From: Reticulitermes lucifugus
Lineage: Eukaryota > Arthropoda > Insecta > Blattodea > Rhinotermitidae
Direction: 5' to 3'
DNA length: 40,103 nucleotides
NCBI GenBank assembly: GCA_026260175.1
Contig: JAKCWW010002012.1
Span: 1 to 40,103, forward strand
Below, piece after piece: positions 21,243 through 30,427 of the stretch (position 1 is its first letter; each line of letters begins with the position of its first letter). The notes under the pieces were generated by a model that saw nothing but the letters and a program-made list of their open reading frames with translations, was not told the DNA's origin and made no database searches. Position numbers and translations under genes: made by a program.

Positions 21243-21257
21243 ATGGGCAAATAATCA
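21243..21257 (+). repeat. Target-site duplication, right copy (LINE-2)
   Basis: Second copy, one substitution from 20760-20774. Confidence 0.85.
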
Positions 21258-21324
21258 CTGTATGAGCGAAAATCAAAATTGTCCAAAACCTTAACTTTTT
21301 GTTCACCGTGCATTATGGTAATAG

Positions 21325-21487
21325 AAAACACTTATCAACCAACAATTGCACTATTAAAGTTTATCATCACTTACGCATGTACGTGTGAATGCCCCTGATG
21401 ATGGTCACCTGATGACCGAAACATATGTAGGTTAATTTTAAGTGATGATAAACTTTAATAGTGCAATTGTTGGTTGATAAGTGTTTT
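21325..21487. repeat. Palindrome family 1: 49-bp perfect inverted arms around a hammerhead-like core
   Basis: Bases 21325-21373 and 21439-21487 are perfect reverse complements over 49 bp (left arm starts AAAACACTTATCAACC). The 65-base spacer holds the hammerhead-like hairpin listed separately. The arrangement fits two head-to-head copies of a retroelement terminus, the left copy lacking the core. Penelope-like elements are known for terminal repeats in inverted orientation carrying hammerhead motifs; no coding part of such an element is visible here. A SINE-A was inserted at the right end of the palindrome. Confidence 0.9.
21391..21432 (+). ncRNA. Hammerhead-like ribozyme motif 1
   Basis: CTGATGA (21395-21401) is followed by one extra T, a perfect 5-bp stem GGTCA/TGACC (21403-21407 and 21413-21417) with loop CCTGA, then GAAAC (21418-21422). 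ATATGTA follows, giving a C-G closing pair around ATAT and a possible GUA cleavage triplet (21427-21429). Stem I would start CC (21393-21394) with GG (21430-21431) and is weak. The base between CTGATGA and stem II departs from the canonical hammerhead, so self-cleavage is uncertain. It lies between the arms of a 49-bp inverted repeat. Confidence 0.5.
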
Positions 21488-21493
21488 ATATTG
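21483..21493 (+). repeat. Target-site duplication, left copy (SINE-A 3)
   Basis: GTTTTATATTG, repeated at 21735-21745. Its first bases are the end of the palindrome arm. Confidence 0.85.
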
Positions 21494-21734
21494 CCGATCC
21501 CAGTGGCCGTGCGGTCTAAGGCGTGAGTCTTCGGCCGCTCGCTTACTAGGATNNNNNNNNNNNNNNNNNNNNNNNNNNNNNNNNNNNNNNNNNNNNNNNN
21601 NNNNNNNNNNNNNNNNNNNNNNNNNNNNNNNNNNNNNNNNNNNNNNNNNNNNNGTGACCATGAAACCTCGACGAAACGAGGAGGCCCAGGCCCATATAGG
21701 GCTGTCGAGCCACACACGAAAAAAAAAAAAAAAG
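21494..21734 (+). mobile_element. SINE-A copy 3 with assembly gap
   Basis: It begins CCGATCCCAGTGGCCGTGCG like copy 1 and ends with the same GAGGAGGCCCAGGCCCATAT block, GGGCTGTCGAGCC, and an A-tail (21720-21733). The middle is an N run (21553-21653). A perfect 11-bp duplication flanks it. The visible parts are nearly identical to copy 1 at 1023 (GTGAGTC for GTGGGTC, and AGGAT for AGGAC just before the gap), suggesting recent activity of this family. Confidence 0.92.
21553..21653. other. Assembly gap (101 N)
   Basis: The gap lies inside SINE-A. The corresponding stretch of copy 1 (1083-1217) is 135 bases, so the gap size is probably an estimate. Confidence 0.98.
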
Positions 21735-21745
21735 GTTTTATATTG
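21735..21745 (+). repeat. Target-site duplication, right copy (SINE-A 3)
   Basis: Second GTTTTATATTG, after the poly-A tail. Confidence 0.85.
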
Positions 21746-23285
21746 TCCAAAACCGTTTAACGTACTCCCCATAACACTCAATCCAAATTTGTCAAGCCGT
21801 TTTGGATAAAAAGCATTCGAACGGATATACAAATATTTAATTTTACTCTCTCTGTGGAAACATATGCATAATATAGCATTCCGAATAATTATGTATTTTC
21901 CAAACTATGTATTACGTAAGCAAGGAACTATCAACGGGAGCAACCTGTGGGAGCGGCTCAGTAGTTTCACGGAATGACGGAACGGATACTCGGAAAACGA
22001 CGGATAATATGAAAAACACGAAGCAGTAAAGAGGAAGTGGGAATTATCATGTAGGACAGGAACACACTCAGACTTCGAAGGCACAAATTTCCTTTTCCTC
22101 ACACTCGCACACTTAGTGGGAGGGACTTTGGCTTAACAGCGATGTAGACAGTTGTACTTGCTATGTACTATATAGTACAAAAACATAAAACAAACGTTAA
22201 TAAAATGATTCTTGTCTTGAAACAGGCTTATTGTACATCCAGGCTCGCTTTGAAAATATTTATCCGTCAACGTGAATTTTGTACATATTACGGCGCATAA
22301 AACACTGGTGAAATACGAAAAACGATTTAATTACCGTAATTTCAAGAAAAGATTGCCATCTCTCCCTGACGTACTTTACATGTTACGGAAAGAAAGAAGG
22401 AAATAAAGAAAGAAAGAACGGCAAATGTTACAATACTTGAAGTTTAACTGCTCTATTTTTTTTAATATTCGCCTTTCGGGTTTTCATGGTTCGGCTTTTA
22501 CGATTCTTCTAATAAAATAAACGGCCACCGTATTTCTGAAAAGCAAATTCCCCATTTTATGTCACACAGAGATTCTATCCACGAACATCTCAGTTGCAAT
22601 GCGATGACAGACTGCCGTATAAAGACCTTTCCTGCACGAAACAAGGCATTCCTGAAATGTTTCTACTTTGAGCTCATACATTTCCTAGAAAAGATGTCGC
22701 CACATGGCTTTAAGTACTTAACACATTGGCAAACAGCAAAATAGCTTCCTCTCTTCCCATCGTAAAGCCATCCAACGACAAATTCCCAATCTCTCGAGGC
22801 ACCTCTATTGTTTTTCTTCTTATATCACACAGGAAAATCACACTCAAGAATTATTATTCCTTTAACCCATAATCCCACGGAGTTCACTTGATTAAAATTC
22901 CGCCTCTAGTCTTCATGATAAGGTAAAAAATAATACACACGCATATACCAGAGGTTCATACCTTCTTTTTAATTACGTGTAGTAAAAGCCCGCAGAAAAT
23001 GTTTGAAGCTGATCCTGCACTTTTATGTACTGCATGCAAGGTCTGTGATTCTGTGACACAGCATTACACGTAAACGTACACTGAAAACAAACATCGGCTC
23101 TTATTCAGTAATTCAGGCGCCTTCAGTATCACTGTTTATAGCACAGGAACGACATAGCGATAATTTTATTCCAGAAGGCAGACTTTATTGCTCAGCATTT
23201 ATTGGATACTGGTAAGTTTTTCGAATTGTGCATAGAATTCAAGAACATTTGATGTCAGAGACAGGCGATTAATACTTGCCAATTA
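21746..23285. other. Intergenic, GAAA-rich tract only
   Basis: About 1.5 kb. A purine tract of GAAA-type repeats lies at 22388-22420. Nothing else is recognised. Confidence 0.5.
22388..22420 (+). repeat. Imperfect (GAAA)n tract
   Basis: GAAAGAAAGAAGGAAATAAA followed by GAAAGAAAGAACG. Confidence 0.9.
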
Positions 23286-23289
23286 TATA

Positions 23290-23868
23290 CAGCGTGTATC
23301 TAAAATATATGGACAAACTTCAGAAGTGGGTTCCCCCACGTCGAAACAACGAAGAAAGGTCATATCAATTTAGGTCTGCAAACACTTAATTGTCGAGGTA
23401 CAGTCCAACGACTTGTTGACATCAATCCTTTAGATTTTTACCTGTACGGACAATTTGAAACCCTAGTGTATTCAGCTCTAACTGAAAATGAAGACACTTA
23501 ACCACCGCATTTTTTATGCTTCTCAAACCATTCCCAACGGCCCCGGGACCTTTGAAAGGGTGCGACAGGCCGTGATCAGACGTGTCCATTCGTGTACTGA
23601 TTCGGTGGGAGGACATTTTGAGCATTTATTGTTAATTATGCCTTCACAAACAGTAAGAACTCAACAGTTATTAAACTGGGAACGTGTACTCTAAATGTAA
23701 TATGTCAGTTGTAAGTAAAATATTACATAGTTAAGGTATTTACTGCTGAATGTAATCCTTCAATTAAAGTCCAAAACCAGACTTTTTCGGGCACATGTTT
23801 ATATGAAATGTTTGTTTAGATGTGAGGAACTCTCTTGAAGTTTGTCTACGTATTTTAGACACATCCTG
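23290..23868 (+). mobile_element. Tc1/mariner-superfamily element with long inverted ends, internally deleted
   Basis: The left end CAGCGTGTATCTAAAATATA then GGACAAACTTCAGAAGTGGG matches the reverse complement of the right end (CAGGATGTGTCTAAAATACG, then AGACAAACTTCAAGAGAG). Similarity continues for about 80 bp. It is flanked by TATA on both sides (23286-23289 and 23869-23872), so the target duplication is TA or TATA. It contains the C-terminal part of a transposase. At 579 bp it is too short for a complete element. Confidence 0.85.
23410..23694 (+). pseudogene. Transposase C-terminal relic (Tc1/mariner superfamily, DUF4817-associated type)
   Basis: One frame reads INPLDFYLYGQFETLVYSAL then TENEDT and a stop; it corresponds to the SPDLNPLDFYLWGHLKTLVY segment containing the last acidic catalytic residue. 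In another register the protein continues as NHRIFYASQTIPNGPGTFER, VRQAVIRRVHSCTDSVGGHF and EHLL, the usual C-terminal ending of this transposase type. One frameshift near 23500 separates the two, and the catalytic N-terminal part is missing. Family recognition is from memory of insect transposases that also carry an N-terminal helix-turn-helix (DUF4817), which is not present here. Confidence 0.75.
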
Positions 23869-23872
23869 TATA

Positions 23873-24466
23873 TATGTGATTTCATACAATACCTCATATG
23901 TCCTCTGATGGGAGAAAGTCATGAAGACATGTTTTGAACTTAACACAAATGTAATAGGGCCTACTTCAATTAAAGTTAAAAGAGTAACATTTGTTTACAG
24001 GAACATGTACTTTTTGGAGGAAAGAAAATCACGATAAATATATCAAACATCAAATTCGATCACAATCTACCGAGACTGTTATTTTTTTAACTTTCGGATG
24101 ATCGCAAAAAGCTCTTCTTGGCAACTCTCTATCAGTTAAGCATTAAGGAAAGACGAGTGAAACATATTCTGATTCACAATATTGCTATTTCTTCAGCCCT
24201 CTCGCCTGTTTTACTTCCGGTTTCTGGAACAACCAATCCTTTAGTCGCTTGGCAGAGCTTCTTAAACGGTGCATCAGCTCACTGTAAGGCCACTGTTTTG
24301 CCTACACAGGACAAGGCATAGACAATTGTGGCACTACATCCACGAAGTGCGTTGTTCAAGCGGTTTTCCTTCACAACTATCAATCCTCAGACGAAAACAT
24401 TACCTTGTTATACATGTACCTTAAAGAATCACTGAAACATGGGGGAGCACCCTTAATGCTGTACCC
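23873..24466. other. Intergenic, nothing recognised
   Basis: About 0.6 kb of unique sequence between two DNA transposon relics. Confidence 0.5.
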
Positions 24467-24474
24467 CTCTATAG
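24467..24474. repeat. 8-bp target duplication, left copy (hAT)
   Basis: CTCTATAG here and CTCTACAG at 24906-24913; 7 of 8 identical, the size typical of hAT transposons. Confidence 0.75.
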
Positions 24475-24905
24475 CAGGCCTGCTCAACCATCTACGTGCT
24501 GCAGGCACCTTAGGCAAACTTTGGTCTGCATGTAGGCAAAACGAAATTCAAAACACAAAATGAAGAATGAATAAGTATGCGTATAATCATATGCATAATT
24601 TCACCTGTGCTTTGCTATGCATCATGTGCAATAAAAAATATACTGATAATAAGAGAAAAATTATAATAAATATAATTTACAACCTAGGGTAGGGTTTCTC
24701 TATTTTAGCACATTTTTACAAAAGGAATTGGCAATGAACGTATGTCTCCATAAATAAACATTTCATAACTTTTCATAATTGTTTTGGCGTTCTATCTCCA
24801 CTTTTCCAGGGAAAGGGTTAAAAGACGTTTTCCCATTTTAAATGTCTCCACGGGCAACATAACACTGTGTCGTGAGCAACATGTGAGCTACTGGTTGATC
24901 GCCTG
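24475..24905. mobile_element. Non-autonomous hAT element, 431 bp
   Basis: The left end CAGGCCTGCTCAACCATCTA resembles the reverse complement of the right end (CAGGCGATCAACCAGTAGCT) with a short gap. CAGG(C/G)CTGCTCAACC ends with a GTGAGCAACATGTGAGCTAC type inner part are characteristic of hAT elements. An 8-bp target duplication with one mismatch supports the boundaries. No transposase frame is visible. Confidence 0.75.
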
Positions 24906-24913
24906 CTCTACAG
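24906..24913. repeat. 8-bp target duplication, right copy (hAT)
   Basis: CTCTACAG, one base different from the left copy. Confidence 0.75.
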
Positions 24914-27122
24914 AATAACCGTACTGTCTGCAGTGATAATCCTGTCGTAACAAAAATTGTAACTCCGCCTATACGTGAAGCATTGCACGTGACGTCAGAT
25001 AGAAAAGGCGAAGAAATATCGAGATCTTCCTCGTGTACATGTTGAAGACGAAAGATGCAGCTATAGTGAAGGCCACAAAACGCTCAACGTGTGTCCCACT
25101 GTATCTTCACATGCATAATTTAGTTCTGTGGAACAATTTAATACTAACAGAAATACAAAGTTGCAAAAAAAATGTAGAAAATTACGTCCGTTTTCATCAC
25201 AACAAGGCGCGTGTTCTTGTCACACACGGAGAACACGGCCACCATATATGAATAGTAGCTGGGCAGTTTTTAAACAGTTGTGGACAGCCAACAATGGGTG
25301 GTCCTTCACCTAGGCAGTTGTCCGAAGTCATAAAACACTTCACCGTAAGAAACTAATACTTGCAGCAGCTGGCGTACTGTTTCCCATTGTTATAAACTTA
25401 CTGTTTTTACTACTAAACGTACCTTTTCAAACCGTGTGCCTGATATATCATCACCATCACGTTTCGCCATGTTTTCCAGCAAAGTTCCTGTACCATAAAT
25501 TTTACGACTACCGGGTCGTGATCATTTAAAACCAGAATTCCAGCAGGCTATCTATCGAGGCGGAGCAACTTTACAAATTTCTAACGAGCAACGCGAATTA
25601 CAAAAACCCCACGCTATTAAGTGACGTGCTAGAAGGAACGGTTCGTAAACATTTCACACATTACTGCCCTTTGTATGTTTGTAAATAAGACCACGTCAGC
25701 GGTAGCAGTTTCATACAAATTGTGTAGCACTCTTACGGCCAATTTTTCTGATTGTAAACCTGCTTCCTTTCGGTTCAGAAATTATCTTGTTTTCACAGCC
25801 ATAAAATTATTAATTGCAGTCATAATTCATTAGTTGTTTTTCAATATGGGCTTGTTGTTTAAACCTTCTGCTCAGCCCAGCTCGTTTCACCTAGGTATCA
25901 TAAACGTAGTTAGCTTGATGACATCATGTCTTAACAGCGTGTCTACTAATTCCATTCTGTCAGTATCAGGATCACACTGCGTCGCTGCATAGACTGGTCC
26001 TGACCTCATCTCTTGTCCTTGTCTTGTTCTCACATTTGCATAAGCAGGTTACACTAACATCATCACCCATCCCTAACATAGCAGAGAAACGACTTAAACT
26101 TTCAACAAGTACAAAACGATCGCCTTTCCAGTGTTTCTATGGCAACTGTAGTTCTTCTCTCCTGTCTGTCATTTACTAATCCTCACGCAAAAGTTTTTCT
26201 TATTCCTATGAACAGCGGATTCAGTCCATTCGAATTACATGGGAAGCGGTGAAACGAAACGACGGAAAGTAAAAGCCCTCCTTCGGATTATCCTGACCTC
26301 GCCATGTGAGACGCTCATTCAGACAGACATATATACAGACAGATAAACAGACAGATAGATAAGCAGATATACATAAACAATGAGACGCCGTATATTTAAA
26401 CACACAAAAAAATCATGCACTTGATGCATTTTATAAACACAGAATGTTATCGTCACTTTGAAATAGGATTTCTGCTTGAACACTTCCACTGTCAAAATGA
26501 TCGCTAAATCAATTCCAAAACGTCCCACGTTGCGTCGACAATACAACCTTTGTTTGAATGGCACGACGAAACAGAATCCCATTCTATAACATCAACTTCC
26601 AAAAAGCCTCACGTCTGACACAAGTTTTTCAAAACAACTTTTAATTTTTAAAATTCGTACGTGGCCATAAACTATGCCCAAGAAAACTGCTACAGCAAGA
26701 TGCTAGACCACTAATACAAAGAACAAGCAACAGTACCAATCGTCACGAGGGACATTATTGCTTTTCCTCTCCGTGTCACAATGTGTAGTACCATAGTTAA
26801 AAATCTGAAGCAAGAATTACACTGAAATAGAGAAACTGGAGTAAACTAATGTCATTTAACAAATGGGCGCTGAGGATTCGAATCGCACCTTAAGGCTACG
26901 GCAAACTTTACACATTGACTAACAACAAATCTGTGGTTATCGTAAAAATGGGCAAGAATGCGAAGCTGCTTTAAGCCTTAAACGGAATACATTTATGATA
27001 AGATTTACTTAGGCCTATAACGTGATGTAAGACAGTATTAGTTGGCGTAACACAGCTAAGAACTTAACTTGAATATTCATTGATCACAATTGTAAAAATG
27101 TTACCTTTTAAGTCCCACACAC
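24914..27122. other. Intergenic, simple repeat only
   Basis: About 2.2 kb. It holds the GACAGATA-type tract at 26320-26377 (listed) and an isolated palindrome TGACGTCA (24990-24997). No gene or transposon recognised. Confidence 0.5.
26320..26377. repeat. GACA/GATA-type simple repeat
   Basis: Imperfect repeats such as CAGACAGATAGATAAGCAGA. They create Tyr-Leu-Ser-Val runs in minus-strand frames at 26221-26582. Confidence 0.9.
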
Positions 27123-27165
27123 AGCCTTTTGATGGCTTCATCATATGCCGAAACGTGTACATGTA
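27123..27165 (+). other. Weak hammerhead-like hairpin
   Basis: TTTTGATG, then GGC (27134-27136) and GCC (27147-27149) pairing over a 10-base loop, then GAAAC (27150-27154) and GTGTACATG. The CTGATGA part is damaged and the stem is only 3 bp. Listed because the spacing resembles the better motifs elsewhere in the window. Confidence 0.25.
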
Positions 27166-27630
27166 ACTGACTTTCAGGCTTTTAAATACACAGTTGTGGT
27201 TGCCGTACAAGTATTGGTTTTATTGTTAATGCAACACAACGGGATCACCCACCTCAAAGTTAATGCGAAGTAAACTTTAAGATACCTCTGCTAGGCCTGT
27301 GGTTGGGAAATGGGCACTGAAGAACAGAACGTGCATCTTCACACACAGTCTTCTAGCAGAAAAAAGCTGTGTCAGAATGTAGCAGAGCTGTACTTACATC
27401 TATCGTTCAAGAAAAGTTACGGCAATAGACGGCATGCCACTACATCATTGTGCATGCCATCCGCAACATAAATGTGAGATCGAACAAGTTCGACATTACT
27501 CCTCGCTAAGTGTATTGCCGCTAGAAATCGCCTGGAAGCTTACCGGGATATTGAATTTCTAGCTTTGGAGGTGAATACGTAATTCTTAAAGCAGCCAGTA
27601 TAACATGAAACACACACAGCTATGAATATA
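27166..27630. other. Intergenic, nothing recognised
   Basis: No feature seen before the duplicated flank of the mariner element. Confidence 0.5.
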
Positions 27631-27745
27631 GGCCTACATGCACGAAGAATGTACAATAAATAAGGTTCCCTTAGGTCATAAAAAATTAAATGAGGTCTAC
27701 ACATAAGAAGGATGTACAATGAGTAAGGTCATAAAAATTAAACGA
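27631..27745 (+). repeat. Approximate tandem duplication at mariner end
   Basis: GGCCTACATG...GAATGTACAATAAATAAGGT, then TCATAAAAAATTAAATGAGG, is followed by GGTCTACACATAAGAAGGAT, GTACAATGAGTAAGGTCATA and AAAATTAAACGA. The second unit lacks about nine bases (TTCCCTTAG) present in the first. Confidence 0.6.
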
Positions 27746-28338
27746 AGAGTAATTACAATATTAAAGTAGCTCACTAAGTCCTCTGTACTGTCATTATTTT
27801 CCAACATAATTCACGTGCACGATGATGAATCTGTCCCGTTGGTACGAGTTCCAAAATACCGTTGTCGTATGAATCGGGCTTTGCATTCGTAACCATTCAC
27901 GAATACCAATTTCCACTTCCTCATCATTGTGGACTCAGCTTCTTCCACTCGTGCTGCATTCACATCCGTCCTCGACGTGTCGAGCCGACCGGTGCTATCA
28001 TCATCAAGGAGGTCAGTTCGACAATTTTCGAACTCTCTGTACCATTTCATGAAGTTCCACGTTCATTACGCCATCGCCATACCACACTTTCAACTGGTAG
28101 TAAATTTCTATGGGAGAAACACGTTTTGCCCATAAAAACCAAATCATATCACGAACTTCTTCGCTGGACCACGTTTCTTCCGCTGTCGCTGTCACTGCTC
28201 ACTCACTTATCACTTATCTGAGTGATGGCTGACTCTTGCGCCATCTGTCGCATGTTAGCCCTAGTACAAGTGCGACCTCCTACCGAAAAATAAAATGCTC
28301 AATGAACACAAACGTGATGGGCCAAGGAACCTTATTTA
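27657..28338 (-). mobile_element. Internally deleted mariner element
   Basis: The 13-bp ends TAAATAAGGTTCC (27657-27669) and GGAACCTTATTTA (28326-28338) are perfect inverted repeats. Between them, on the minus strand, lie the N-terminal and the extreme C-terminal parts of a mariner transposase. The catalytic middle is missing, and the total is about 680 bp instead of the usual 1.3 kb. The outermost TA may be the target duplication. Confidence 0.8.
27794..28195 (-). pseudogene. Mariner transposase relic (N- and C-terminus, core deleted)
   Basis: The N-terminal part reads WSSEEVRDMIWFLWAKRVSP, then IEIYYQLKVWYGDGVMNV, the helix-turn-helix of mariner-type (SETMAR-like) transposases. After a frameshift near 28050 it continues MKWYREFENCRTDLLDDDST, GRLDTSRTDVNAARVEE. 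An abrupt junction leads to EWLRMQSP and, after another frame change, sequence resembling the C-terminal ...YDNGI.ELVP...NYVEK ending, with a TAA stop at 27794-27796. All catalytic aspartates are absent, so no activity is possible. Confidence 0.8.
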
Positions 28339-29060
28339 CTGAACATGTCTCATAATAGAATTTGTAACTTCGAATGCAATACTTCAGAATTCAGAAACAC
28401 CACAAACGTTTCTAATTGGTACAGGCTTGAGTTCAGAATATGGTAAATATTATTAGAGATCTTACTGAGAAACAGGGGGCATTAATCGACCAATTCTTTA
28501 ATCCTCAGTTATCCACTGGCTTATTAATTAATTACTTATTAATGATATATATTATGGCATGGCCATTAAATCGCGGTTTTCTTCCTTTTCGGAAACTCAA
28601 TATCAGGTTGACAGGCTCGTGAATTATCCAGCTCTTTCCAATATTGTTTCGAAATATTTTCCGCCTTTCTTTAAAACTTACTAAGTGTCAGGATTTTGAA
28701 GTTTTCTTCCCTTTATAACTTCACACAAAAGCAGACCATGTGTGACAGGTGACCTTGGCTGTGCTCTTGCTCCAACCACTGCGACAATTAGGGAACTGGT
28801 GAAATAAGGGGGGCCTCTTAGACGAATTTTATATTTCCTTCATTACACTTATGGGAATCATTTATCTGAACATCGGTATAATAAACAGTATTACTTTTAA
28901 TCAAATACTGTGAAAAAAAAGTATTATTTTTGTAAGTTCTGAAATACTACCGTTTTGTTTTAAGAACTGTCACTTTCTTATCCATAACTCCGGAAGCTTT
29001 AGTAATTGTAAAAATGGAGTCGTGGCTGAAAGAAAAAAGTTGCGAACCAATACATTCCAG
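28339..29060. other. Intergenic, nothing recognised
   Basis: About 0.7 kb of AT-rich sequence; no feature seen. Confidence 0.5.
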
Positions 29061-29101
29061 GGAGCAGAGTCCTTCTTGAGAAGCTAAAGGGTCCTCAGCT
29101 A
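29061..29101 (-). mobile_element. LINE 3'-UTR fragment
   Basis: In minus orientation AGCTGAGGACCCTTTAGC then TTCTCAAGAAGGACTCTG matches the LINE tail at 10560-10595 (AGCTGACGAACTATTAGC, TTCTCAGGAAGGACTCTG). Confidence 0.6.
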
Positions 29102-29667
29102 CCAATACACTACAAGAACCATATATTCAGACTCTGAAACATCGAAATTCGATTTACCCGTCAAAACCCACGGACCAATTTATCACAGCTACAGCCAATC
29201 ATTCTCCCTTTTTGTTGTACAGTTGGGGCCTATATAAGAAAAGAAAATCCATCAGGAGTGTACTTAGGGGCTCACAGCAATGTTACCTCTGCCCAGTGAC
29301 TCGACAACAAAATGAAATCAGCAAGGCTACTTCAAAATCAAATATTTATCATTTCGCGTACTGTCTTGTACACATGGCTATTGAGTTTATGTTGCTTTCA
29401 AATATAAATAAACATTACGAATATGTGAGAACGAGATGTGTGTCTGAATCCCACAATGCGGCATCATAACAGCATTTCGACAGAGATAAAACAGTGAGAA
29501 ACACATGGTGTAATTCAATTTAAAAGACGGCAGTAAGGAACAATTTCAACACAACTCAATATTAAAGAAGACAGGTAGTGTACGTGTAACATAACATGGC
29601 GCGCTCGGGTAATGCCTATACATCCTTGGCTAGCCTAACAGCCTGATACCATTTCACTCCAAGAGTT
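29102..29667. other. Intergenic, nothing recognised
   Basis: TATATAAG at 29231-29238 resembles a TATA box but nothing gene-like follows. Confidence 0.5.
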
Positions 29668-29900
29668 CGCTTTCGTGGCGATTTAATGTCGCCGGTAACA
29701 ACAAAACGTACTTAGGTCTTTATGCAAAGTGCGCGATATTTTTGCCCGATTTTAACCAAATTCTGACTGTCTCGACAGAGTTTCGTAAAGTCCCCAAATG
29801 TCAAATTTCATGGAAATCCGGACGGTGGGAGCCGCGCTGACACACGCGGACAGACGGACAGACGAAGCCAATAGTCGCCTTTCGCGACAATACGAAAGCG
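29668..29900. mobile_element. Possible transposable element with short inverted ends
   Basis: CGCTTTCGT (29668-29676) and ACGAAAGCG (29892-29900) are perfect 9-bp inverted ends. GGCGACA-like words lie just inside both. The interior has CAAATTTCATGGAAATCCGG and a GGACAGACGGACAGACG run, typical of invertebrate interspersed repeats. No target duplication is evident; superfamily unknown. Confidence 0.5.
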
Positions 29901-30160
29901 CCTACAAAGCTCTGATTTAAAAAGAAGAATATTTCTTGAACGGTATCTACTGTCAGTAACTCATTAAACTAACAACAGTGGATATTGAATATGAAAGTTG
30001 GTAACATTGCTGATGCCATTTGACGCTACATTCCGAATCGACCCTTTACCTTTTCTATTGCATGCCTTTTATTGATCCTTATTCAGATGTATAGCAGGAC
30101 ACCTTCGACACCGGGCCAGACCATTGCAAGGCCCATATGCAACTTTTACAAACACAAAAG

Positions 30161-30214
30161 GCGCGAGATATTATCCATGTCCCCAGCAAGATTCTAACCG
30201 CGATCCTAGCGCTG
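30161..30214 (-). mobile_element. Decayed SINE-A head
   Basis: TATCCATGTCCCCAGCAAGA then TTCTAACCGCGATCC aligns with the minus-strand SINE-A at 2641-2675 (TATCCATGCCCCCGGCGGGA, TTCGAACCCGCAATC). The body could extend left to about 30120. Confidence 0.5.
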
Positions 30215-30266
30215 GAATAAACATGTAATATTCTACGAAATTAAAAGTCGTAACACTTGCTCATTT

Positions 30267-30427
30267 GAGATCTGCGCTCTTCTGGGATATTACGCGGCGT
30301 CGTGTGTCCCATCTTCACGGGTCAAGAGACTCTTGACCCGTGAAGCTGGGACCGATAAGTTGTCCCGAAACGTCGGTAAACAATTATCACACGACGCCGC
30401 GTGATGTCCCAGAAGAGCGCAGATCTC
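30267..30427. repeat. Palindrome family 2: head-to-head copies with hammerhead-like core
   Basis: Outer arms 30267-30306 and 30388-30427 are complementary at 38 of 40 positions (left arm starts GAGATCTGCGCTCTTCTGGG). Inner arms 30307-30328 and 30330-30351 are complementary at 21 of 22. The only unpaired stretch is 30352-30387 (36 bases), which holds the second half of the hammerhead-like hairpin. This is thus a head-to-head duplication in which the left copy lost exactly that 36-base part. Confidence 0.9.
30338..30385 (+). ncRNA. Hammerhead-like motif 2 (palindrome family 2)
   Basis: CCGTGAAGC (core variant), T, then stem GGGAC/GTCCC (30348-30352 and 30362-30366), GAAAC (30367-30371) and GTCGGTAAACAATTA. 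The core reads GTGAAGC instead of CTGATGA; the C-to-G change at the first position would be expected to impair a hammerhead. Same architecture, including the extra T before stem II, as motif 1. Confidence 0.35.

Noticed and set aside
24990..24997. TGACGTCA, a CRE-type regulatory palindrome
   Set aside because: A single 8-base site with no promoter or gene nearby.
26868..26893. GATTCGAATCG as a SINE B box
   Set aside because: No A box or SINE body on either side.
29231..29238. TATATAAG as a TATA box
   Set aside because: Expected by chance in AT-rich DNA; no downstream gene.
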